A stretch of 20,330 bases of DNA from Limnoraphis robusta CS-951 (GTDB lineage Bacteria > Cyanobacteriota > Cyanobacteriia > Cyanobacteriales > Microcoleaceae). Position numbers and translations under genes: made by a program. Below the pieces are notes generated by a model that saw only the letters and a list, made by a program, of their open reading frames with translations, searched no databases and was not told the origin of the DNA. Below are positions 1 to 6,121 of this stretch, piece after piece (position 1 is the stretch's first letter; each line of letters begins with the position of its first letter). The DNA lies in assembly GCF_000972705.2 (NCBI RefSeq), contig NZ_LATL02000230.1, positions 1 to 20,330 on the forward strand, given 5' to 3'.

Positions 1-1
1 T

Positions 2-694
2 AGTCGAGTCGCTGATTCTTGGTATCTGTCTGTAGCCTACGAATTTGAGCCAGAACAGACTGTAAAATCAAGAGAATACCTGGGTGTTGATGTTGGGGTT
101 AAGGTATTAGCGACCTGTTCAGATGGTACTGTTTTTGCCAATCCAGCAGCCCACAAAAAAGCTCAAAAAAATCTGGCTCGACTTCAGCGCGAACTTTCTA
201 GAAAACAGAAGGGTTCAAATAACAGGAATAAAGCTAGACTGAAACTCGCAAAAGCATATCAAAGAGTGGCTAACATCCGAAAAGATACAATTCATAAATT
301 GACCTCATGGCTATGCAAAAACCACGCAGTCATCGGGTTAGAGGATTTGAATGTTTCTGGGATGTTAAAGAATCATAAGTTAGCGGGTGCTATTGCTGAT
401 TCGGCTTTTTCTGAAATTCGTCGCCAAGTTGAGTATAAGTCTGAGTGGTATGGTTCAAGCGTAGTGTTTGCTGATAGATTCTATCCGTCAACTAAAACCT
501 GTTCAAATTGCGGTCACGTTCAAGAAATAGCACTGAAAGAACGAGTTTTTAACTGTAATAATTGCGGTGTAAGCATTGACCGCGATTTGAATGCCAGCCT
601 GAATTTAGAAGGTTATGCCGAGGGCTTCTTGGTGAAATGCCTGTCTGACCGGGTGCTGCCGACAGTCCGGGGTGATGCAGGAAATAAACATTAA
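2..694 (+). mobile_element. tnpB: IS200/IS605-family TnpB, C-terminal part (5' end outside window)
   Basis: This is the RNA-guided nuclease / accessory protein of an IS200/IS605-type transposon. The frame is open from the first bases of the window, so the gene enters from outside; an internal ATG at 266 is not the true start. The three RuvC-like acidic positions are visible: Asp in LGVDVGVK (codon at 89), Glu in GLEDLN (codon at 341) and Asp in the DRDLNAS motif (codons 578-586). Between the last two lies a zinc-ribbon with paired CxxC motifs (CSNCG and CNNCG). The catalytic set looks intact in the visible part. Known for the family: TnpB uses an omega-RNA from the 3' end of its own gene plus the right end to cut DNA. 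No tnpA is visible; it could lie upstream or be absent. Family call is firm; activity is inferred. Confidence 0.93.
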
Positions 695-713
695 CACGGT
701 TTGTACCGCGTTA
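692..713 (+). repeat. Right-end hairpin of the IS605-type element / omega-RNA 3' region
   Basis: TAACACGGT and ACCGCGTTA pair as a 9-bp stem with one A.C mismatch and a TTGT loop, beginning at the tnpB stop codon. IS200/IS605 elements carry a subterminal imperfect palindrome at the right end that TnpA recognises, and the omega-RNA ends near it. The exact cleavage point, a few bases further on, cannot be fixed from this sequence. Confidence 0.55.
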
Positions 714-717
714 TATC

Positions 718-882
718 AGTTTTATAAAGCAGGGAAACCCAACCGATCCTCACAAACCCTATCAACTGTTTTGGCTTCCCCTTGATGAATTTCAGAACTT
801 GTTCTGGCCAGAACAGCGAGAATTGATTGCAGCCTCTCAAGACTTGATCCGTCAGTCGGGGCGGGTTGAGAAAAGTGATTGA
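718..882 (+). pseudogene. Orphan C-terminal coding fragment, possibly the gene interrupted by the IS element
   Basis: Directly after the transposon end a frame stays open for about 54 codons with a protein-like composition (segments such as PYQLFWLPLDEFQNLFWPEQ) and ends in TGA at 880-882. It has no plausible start codon or ribosome site of its own, and the frame also runs back into the transposon end. The simplest reading is the tail of a host gene whose 5' part lies on the other side of the insertion. I do not recognise the family. The longer minus-strand frame over the same bases looks like a shadow. Confidence 0.4.
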
Positions 883-908
883 TGAGAAACCCAGATCGAA
901 GTGGAGGA

Positions 909-919
909 GCGCCCCTACA
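909..919. repeat. Half-site of the TGTAGGGGCGC dispersed repeat
   Basis: GCGCCCCTACA is the reverse complement of the core found at 5886-5965 and 16279-16306. It lies in the 3' flank of the protease gene. Only one arm is recognisable here. Confidence 0.4.
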
Positions 920-938
920 GTGTTTCACCCATAAAAAC

Positions 939-2222
939 TTACTTGGTTTTAGCTTGAGTCTTTTGAGCGGCAGCAATTTCTTGAGAGAGAACTTCGAGCG
1001 CTTTTGCAAATTGAGGATCGTCTAAAGTCCCAATTTTCGTGCGTTCTTTTCGGAGTTGTTCCCGTTGGGCGTCGGTTAGATCAATTTTCACATCCGGTTG
1101 AATGCCTTCGTGGTTGATATCTCGACCGTCGGGAGTAAAATATTTAGCAATGGTCACAGCCAGTCCTGAACCATTTCCCACACCGCGAACCGACTGAACT
1201 AAACCTTTACCAAAACTCTTGCTTCCGATTAATAAAGCCCGTTCGTTGTCTTGTAAAGCCCCGGAGAGAATTTCACTCGCACTCGCCGAACCGCCATCAA
1301 TCAGAACAACCATCGGTTTATCGGTTAAAGCCCGATTATTGGCTTTTTGACGGTCAAGTTCGCCCCGACGATCTACAGTAGAAACGATATCCCCTTCATT
1401 CATCAACATCCGAGCAATTTCAATACTCGCGTAGAGCAAGCCACCCGGATTTGAACGCAGATCTAGAATATATCCTGTGACATTCTGTTTCTCAAGCTCG
1501 GTGATCGCTTCTCGCATTTCATCGGCGGCGTTAGCACTAAACGTATTTAGACGAACATAGCCGATGGTTCCCGTTGAACTATTTTGAGTCGAGTAGCGTA
1601 CCGGATGAATTTCGATTTTCGCTCGTTTAATGGGAACGACCATTTCTTCGGAACCCCGCAGAATGGTCAGTGTGACCGAGGTTCCAACGGGGCCACGGAT
1701 CAACTTCACTGCCTCGTTGATGTCCATGCCCTCGGTACTTTGGCCATCAATTTTCAGAACAATGTCCTGAGCTTGAACACCTGCATCAAAAGCCGGAGAA
1801 TCTTCAATGGGAGAGATGACAATCAGCTTTTTCGAGTCTTCATCTTGAGTCAATTGAATTCCTACACCTGTGAGTTCTCCAGAGGTATCAATCTGCATAT
1901 TCTTGAACTCTTCCGGGTCCATGAAGCGCGTGTAGGGATCATCTAGCTTCTCTAGCATCTCCCGGATGGCTTCATAAGCCTGTTCATCACTGGTGTAGTT
2001 CCGGTTCAGATATTCAGTCCGAACGGCTTTCCAATCAACTTGATTAAATGTTCCATCAACATAATTTTTTTCAATAATTTGCCAAACTTCGTCAATCAGT
2101 TCTTTAGGACTTTCTCGAAACGATGCTTGACTGGAGAGATGTATTCCTGCACCTGCAACCGCAACTGCTGCTAACATAACTGCCGTTGCACTGACAACAA
2201 GCCCACTTTTTGATACAACCAT
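939..2222 (-). CDS. ctpC: Carboxyl-terminal processing protease, S41 family (CtpC type)
   Basis: An exported serine protease (427 aa) that trims C-termini of envelope or lumenal proteins. A hydrophobic N-terminal segment at about residues 7-29 looks like a signal peptide or anchor. A PDZ domain spans about 115-190 (GELTGVGIQL onward) and the S41 peptidase core about 215-375. The catalytic Ser-Lys dyad is visible as Ser314 in GGSASASEI and Lys339 in SFGKG; the 25-residue spacing equals that of the algal D1 protease. Family, size and signal segment fit cyanobacterial Ctp proteins. The C rather than A or B assignment rests on remembered similarity of the N-terminus and is less sure. The nearest upstream gene is ispG on the same strand, 256 bp away with a large inverted repeat between, so co-transcription is uncertain. 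Confidence 0.92.
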   Translation of the reverse strand: MVVSKSGLVVSATAVMLAAVAVAGAGIHLSSQASFRESPKELIDEVWQIIEKNYVDGTFNQVDWKAVRTEYLNRNYTSDEQAYEAIREMLEKLDDPYTRFMDPEEFKNMQIDTSGELTGVGIQLTQDEDSKKLIVISPIEDSPAFDAGVQAQDIVLKIDGQSTEGMDINEAVKLIRGPVGTSVTLTILRGSEEMVVPIKRAKIEIHPVRYSTQNSSTGTIGYVRLNTFSANAADEMREAITELEKQNVTGYILDLRSNPGGLLYASIEIARMLMNEGDIVSTVDRRGELDRQKANNRALTDKPMVVLIDGGSASASEILSGALQDNERALLIGSKSFGKGLVQSVRGVGNGSGLAVTIAKYFTPDGRDINHEGIQPDVKIDLTDAQREQLRKERTKIGTLDDPQFAKALEVLSQEIAAAQKTQAKTK

Positions 2223-2345
2223 CTGTCTTATGAACCGGAGGAAAGGACTGCAATTTTATTATGCCCAATTTAGCACAGGTAATGCTAACTCATGTACTTC
2301 CAGTATACATATCTACAACCCGAAGGGGATATCAGGATAGCCTTG

Positions 2346-2469
2346 AAAGAGACAAGCCAACAATAATATCAATTCTGACAGCCTTTCAAATTTACCGCTT
2401 GTTTTAGGGCAATCTGTATAACGGACAACTTGAGTACAATGGGTAATCATCGTTGGATCTTGTCTCTTT
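2346..2469. repeat. Large inverted repeat between ispG and ctpC
   Basis: AAAGAGACAAG (2346-2356) is the perfect reverse complement of CTTGTCTCTTT (2459-2469). The stem continues with CCAAC (2357-2361) against GTTGG (2452-2456) after a 2-nt bulge, giving 16 paired bases closing about 90 nt. It starts 9 nt past the ispG stop on the minus strand. It could be a structured 3' end, a small RNA or a MITE-like element. The remaining intergenic sequence up to ctpC shows only a weak -10-like CATAAT. Confidence 0.5.
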
Positions 2470-2478
2470 TAGATTTAC

Positions 2479-3702
2479 CTATGGATCAATCCAGCGTCCA
2501 TCTGCTTTGATTAAATTAATTAATTCTTCAACTCCTTTGTCTTCTGGCACCTTTTTGACTTCTTCTCGTCCGCGATATAACGAGATTTGACCCGGTTGTT
2601 TACCGACATAACCGTAGTCTGCATCTGCCATTTCGCCAGGGCCATTGACAATACAACCCATCACGGCAATATCTAAACCGATTAAATGTTTGGTGGCTTC
2701 TCGGACTTGATGCAGCACATTTTCGAGGTTAAATAAAGTCCGACCACAAGAGGGACAGGCAACATATTCGACCATCGTTTTTCGCAGTCCCAACGCTTGC
2801 AAAATACTATAACAAACGGGAATTTCTTTTTCCGGTGCTTCTGTTAGAGAAACGCGAATGGTGTCACCAATTCCATCGGCTAATAACGTACCAATCCCTG
2901 CGGTAGATTTTATTCGACCATATTCACCATCTCCGGCTTCTGTGACGCCTAAATGCAGGGGATATTCCATTCCCAATTCATCCATGCGTTTCGCCATTAA
3001 TCGATAGGCCGCTAACATCACGGGAACCCGAGACGCTTTCAATGAAATGACTAAATTTTGGAAGTCTAATGATTCACAAATGCGGATAAATTCTAAGGCT
3101 GACTCCACCATTCCTTCGGGAGTATCGCCGTAAGTAAATAGCATTCGTTCGGCTAAAGAACCATGATTAACACCAATTCGCATCGCTTTTCCTTGATCCC
3201 GCAAAGAAACCACTAACGGTTCTAAAGTTTCTCGAATTTTATCGCCAATTTCTTCAAATTCTGATTGAGTATATTCGCTGCGATCAGATTTGGGTTTTTC
3301 AAATACATATAAACCCGGATTAATCCGAACTTTATCAACGTGTTTGGCTACTTCTAAGGCGATTTTCATGCCATTATGATGAACATCCGCCACCAGGGGA
3401 ACAGGTTGATAAGTTTGGGCGAGTTTTTGTTTAATTTCTCCGACGGCTTTGGCGTGACCCACACTCGGCACCGTGACCCGGACAATTTCGCAGCCAATTT
3501 CATGTAAACGACGAATAGCCGCTACTGAACCGTCGATATCCATTGTATCTTCATTGATCATCGACTGCACGACGACCGGATAACCCCCACCAATGGTAAT
3601 AGTTCCGACTTGGACGGGACGGGTTTTGCGGCGATGAATCATTGTGTCAACAGGGGGTTGACTAGGGGTTGAATCTTCTGTGGGACGGGGTAGAGTTTGC
3701 AT
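2479..3702 (-). CDS. ispG: 4-hydroxy-3-methylbut-2-en-1-yl diphosphate synthase (ferredoxin), IspG/GcpE
   Basis: Cytoplasmic [4Fe-4S] enzyme of the MEP pathway that reductively opens MEcPP to HMBPP, the penultimate step before IPP and DMAPP. At 407 aa it is the two-domain bacterial form without the plant-type insert. The N-terminal TIM barrel includes [16 protein letters not shown] and RINPG. The C-terminal domain carries the cluster ligands Cys316 and Cys319 (ACPSCGR) and Cys350 ([10 protein letters not shown]), with the conserved Glu357 in the last motif. I kept the ATG giving [10 protein letters not shown] because cyanobacterial IspG proteins commonly begin MQTLP; a second Met at residue 21 is less likely. 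Genes on both sides are on the same strand but separated by more than 200 bp of repeat-bearing DNA. Confidence 0.97.
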   Translation of the reverse strand: MQTLPRPTEDSTPSQPPVDTMIHRRKTRPVQVGTITIGGGYPVVVQSMINEDTMDIDGSVAAIRRLHEIGCEIVRVTVPSVGHAKAVGEIKQKLAQTYQPVPLVADVHHNGMKIALEVAKHVDKVRINPGLYVFEKPKSDRSEYTQSEFEEIGDKIRETLEPLVVSLRDQGKAMRIGVNHGSLAERMLFTYGDTPEGMVESALEFIRICESLDFQNLVISLKASRVPVMLAAYRLMAKRMDELGMEYPLHLGVTEAGDGEYGRIKSTAGIGTLLADGIGDTIRVSLTEAPEKEIPVCYSILQALGLRKTMVEYVACPSCGRTLFNLENVLHQVREATKHLIGLDIAVMGCIVNGPGEMADADYGYVGKQPGQISLYRGREEVKKVPEDKGVEELINLIKADGRWIDP

Positions 3703-3820
3703 AGTGAGTTGTCGATGGCTGTAACAGAGATTTCAAAATATTTTTTCTCCTATTTATTAGGTTGCCATAGAAGGGGCATTTGTGGGAGAGGTCATTTCAG
3801 TCACCTCCTCACCCGTATTG

Positions 3821-3882
3821 TAGGGGCGGGTTCCGAACAAATCTATATCTTCCCCTGCAAAATTTTTAAAAACCCGCCCCTA
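3821..3882. repeat. Inverted repeat TAGGGGCGGGTT ... AACCCGCCCCTA
   Basis: Two 12-bp arms (3821-3832 and 3871-3882) are perfect reverse complements around a 38-bp AT-rich centre. They lie between the truncated SDR gene and ispG. A related arm pair occurs at 6033-6087, so this is a copy of a dispersed palindromic intergenic element. The rest of the 216-bp gap holds only an imperfect GAGAGGT/ACCTCCTC palindrome near 3785-3812 and no clear promoter. Confidence 0.6.
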
Positions 3883-3918
3883 ACCCTTCACCAGTTTTTG
3901 GAGTACCTTAAGTTGATT

Positions 3919-4500
3919 TTAGATATCAATCATTTTGTGGGTCATTCCACCATCAACAACTACATTGATACCTGTGATAAATGTTGCTTCTTCTGATGCT
4001 AAATAAACCACCATTGCGGTAATATCTTTCGGCTGTCCGACTCGTCCGACAGGGTGTTGTTGATGATCTTTTTCGGTCAGTTTAGAGGCTTGATATTCTG
4101 AGGTAACAATCCAACCGGGACTCACACAATTAACCCGAATATCCGGCCCTAAACTGTTTGCTAAGGCATGAGTTAAAGCGACTAAACCGCCTTTAGCTGT
4201 TGAATAAATTTCTGTATTCGGTTCTGACATTAAGGCGCGTGTTGAAGCAATATTGATAATTGTACCTTGATGTTTTCGCAAATGGGGAACCGCATATTTT
4301 GTACAGAGAAAAGCGCCCGTTAAATTAACGGTTAATACTTTATGCCAACTTTCTAAACTCAACTGTTCGATGGGGTCATTTTCAGGATTGGAAATCGCCC
4401 CATTATTCACTAAAATATCCAAACGTCTAAATAATTCTATTGTTTGATGGATGGCAGTTTTAACGGATTCTTCGTTAGAAATATTAGTCTGAAAAAATAA
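3919..4500 (-). pseudogene. 5'-truncated short-chain dehydrogenase/reductase (SDR)
   Basis: The visible part matches the second half of a classical SDR: LDILVNNGA, the catalytic Ser of NIASTRA, the Tyr-x3-Lys of YSTAKGG, RVNCVSPGW, and the C-terminal GINVVVDGG. The TGxxxGxG nucleotide-binding segment and first Rossmann strands (roughly 60-70 residues in the family) are missing. The frame is coding-like upstream of the first usable start (TTG at 4420-4422), reading FFQTNISNEESV as in intact SDRs, until a TGA at 4501-4503. The gene has therefore lost its 5' end at about 4500, only 35 bp from the stop of rnc, pointing to a deletion junction. A 167-aa product from the TTG would lack cofactor binding, so I treat it as a remnant. 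The substrate of the former enzyme is unknown. Confidence 0.8.
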
Positions 4501-4535
4501 TCAATTTATCTTGAACGGGTCTATTTTATCCAAGA

Positions 4536-5714
4536 CTATAGCAAATCTAAACGCCGAAGTGCATCGATAGCGGCTTGTTTTTCAGCTTCTTTTTTCTTTT
4601 TTCCAGTTCCTTCGCCGTAAAATTCTCCATTAATTATAACTTGAACTTCAAAAGTTTTATCGTGATCGTTCCCCGTTTCATCAACCAGAACATATTCGGG
4701 AATGGGTAGATTATTTGTTTGTGCTATATTCTGCAAACGTCCTTTAGGATCGATCAGATTTTGCTGAGGAATATGACTGTCAACTGTTCCAGTATCAACC
4801 GACTCAAAAAACGGTTTTATTAATTCTCGCACCGCTTCAATTCCTGAGTCTAAATAATAAGCGCCGATAACGGCTTCAAATGTGTTACTCAACAGCGAAG
4901 ATTTTGTTCTACCGCCCTGTAATTCCTCTCCTTTTCCTAACTGCATCCACTCCCCTAAATTGAGTTGAATTGCAAATTGAGCGAATTGAGAATTATCTAC
5001 AAGGTTAGAACGGCGACGGGTGAGTTCTCCTTCATCACGACGATGGGAATATTGTTCATACAGATAATCCCCCGCTAAAAAGTTTAATACAGAATCTCCC
5101 AAAAATTCCAATTGTTCATTATCGCCCTGAGTTTGTGTCGGATTTTCAAAAACATAAGTGCGGTGAGTTAAAGCCCGTTTAAGCAGTCTAGCATCTTGAA
5201 AGGGGATTTTTTCCAGAAGTTCTTTTAAACGTTCTCTAACGGATGATTCTTCGCCGGAGATTTGACTTTGATCGGGTCGAGATTGTTCTTTGAGTAACCG
5301 TTTTAATATTTCTTGTTTATGCTGATTAATTAACGTTTCCTGTTCGGCCGCACCAATTGTATTTAATAGCCGAGACATACTATCTAAAGCGCGATAGGTA
5401 TCTTCTGTGGAAAAAGTAACTTGATGCGCCCATTTGTTACGAACGTCAATTAATTCGCTGGCTAAAGCCCTTTCTAAACGAGACTTAAAAGCTTTATCTC
5501 GTTCAATCATTATAGAGAGCAAATTATATATATCTTGCAGTTTATCTTCTGTTGAACGTTTGAGTGTAGTATCCTTCTTATTAGACAAGGCTTTTTCAGC
5601 TTGAGAAAGCCATTGACCCCCATAGGCTTCTCTCATCCGTTGTTCAAAATAAGGATATAAACCCTGTTTTAACAAGTCTAAACACCGACCAATTCTGTCA
5701 CGGTTGTTGATCAT
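4536..5714 (-). CDS. rnc: Ribonuclease III with N-terminal HEPN (Swt1-like) domain
   Basis: A double-stranded RNA endonuclease (392 aa; ordinary RNase III is about 220-250 aa). Residues 1-125 look like a Swt1-type HEPN domain: NRDRIGRCLDLL, then PYFEQRM, and an RNKWAH motif (Arg92, His97) matching the HEPN R-x4-H signature, followed by DTYRALDSM. A charged linker (about 126-165) leads to the RNase III domain (166-305) with LEFLGDS (Glu203, Asp207), DEGELTRRRS and NTFEAVIGA (Glu280). The dsRBD spans about 322-390 with the basic GKKKKEAEKQAA helix. The position equivalent to E. coli Asp114 appears to be Asn277. The start ATG at 5712-5714 precedes the first HEPN helix and no nearer start would yield a canonical RNase III alone. 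It is flanked by the truncated SDR and a repeat-rich gap. The RNase III call is firm; the HEPN call is from motif recognition. Confidence 0.93.
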   Translation of the reverse strand: MINNRDRIGRCLDLLKQGLYPYFEQRMREAYGGQWLSQAEKALSNKKDTTLKRSTEDKLQDIYNLLSIMIERDKAFKSRLERALASELIDVRNKWAHQVTFSTEDTYRALDSMSRLLNTIGAAEQETLINQHKQEILKRLLKEQSRPDQSQISGEESSVRERLKELLEKIPFQDARLLKRALTHRTYVFENPTQTQGDNEQLEFLGDSVLNFLAGDYLYEQYSHRRDEGELTRRRSNLVDNSQFAQFAIQLNLGEWMQLGKGEELQGGRTKSSLLSNTFEAVIGAYYLDSGIEAVRELIKPFFESVDTGTVDSHIPQQNLIDPKGRLQNIAQTNNLPIPEYVLVDETGNDHDKTFEVQVIINGEFYGEGTGKKKKEAEKQAAIDALRRLDLL

Positions 5715-5782
5715 AGCAGGTTGGATGAGTTCTAATGGTTCATATGTTAACTACACAATCTTAACAACTTAATTCCAGAAAT

Positions 5783-5837
5783 TATCCTGAAAATCCCCTG
5801 AAAATTTTTAGATTGTTTCATCTGTTATATCAGGATA
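5783..5837. repeat. Short inverted repeat TATCCTGA ... TCAGGATA upstream of rnc
   Basis: 8-bp perfect arms (5783-5790, 5830-5837) flank 39 bp. They lie in the 5' flank of rnc and might shape its leader or promoter; the latter was not convincingly found. Confidence 0.3.
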
Positions 5838-5885
5838 GATAATTTCATCATTTACAATAATACAAAATTTATATGATTTTCACGG

Positions 5886-5965
5886 GTGTAGGGGCGTGTA
5901 GGGGCGTGTAGGGGCGTGTAGGGGCGCAAGGCTTGCGCCCTCTGATGCGCCCTCTGATGCGCCCT
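5886..5965. repeat. Palindromic dispersed repeat with tandemly expanded arms
   Basis: Four exact copies of the decamer GTGTAGGGGC (5886-5925) run into the near-perfect palindrome GGGCGCAAGGCTTGCGCCC (5922-5940). This is followed by two exact copies of GCGCCCTCTGAT (5935-5958) and a partial third. A single-copy relative with the same outer arms is at 16279-16306. Both flanks of one palindrome have expanded, as replication slippage at a hairpin would do. It occupies the rnc-valS gap and no coding is seen in it. Confidence 0.8.
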
Positions 5966-6032
5966 TTCATGGTCTGTTTCATTCAATTAAATCTAAATAA
6001 TGCGTCAATTTTCACAAGCTAATATTGGGGTC

Positions 6033-6087
6033 GGGCGGGTTTAGTTTAATCTCTGATTTATATTATAGATATTGGCTGAACCCGCCC
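6033..6087. repeat. Inverted repeat GGGCGGGTTTAG ... CTGAACCCGCCC
   Basis: 12-nt arms (6033-6044, 6076-6087) pair with one mismatch around a 31-bp AT-rich loop. The right arm is followed by CTAC, giving the same AACCCGCCCCTA end as the element at 3821-3882. This is a second copy of that intergenic repeat, just downstream of valS. Confidence 0.55.
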
Positions 6088-6104
6088 CTACAAAATGGGG
6101 AATG

Positions 6105-6117
6105 AAAACCCGGTTTT
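6105..6117 (-). terminator. Short palindromic hairpin after valS
   Basis: AAAACC-C-GGTTTT is a perfect palindrome with a single central base, 5 bp beyond the valS stop. On the minus strand the right arm ends in GGTTTT followed by CATT. The stem is short with a minimal loop, so it is a weak terminator candidate. Similar AAACCsGGTTT cores occur after other genes here (16315, 19624). Confidence 0.4.
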
Positions 6118-6121
6118 AGGG

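Noticed and set aside
722..1009. 95-codon minus-strand open frame
   Set aside because: Overlaps the 3' end of ctpC on the same strand in another frame, and opposes a more protein-like fragment; composition (Lys/Leu/Arg/Pro-rich) looks like a shadow.
3697..3996. 99-codon plus-strand open frame
   Set aside because: Spans the ispG start, a palindromic repeat and the SDR tail on the opposite strand; no family features.
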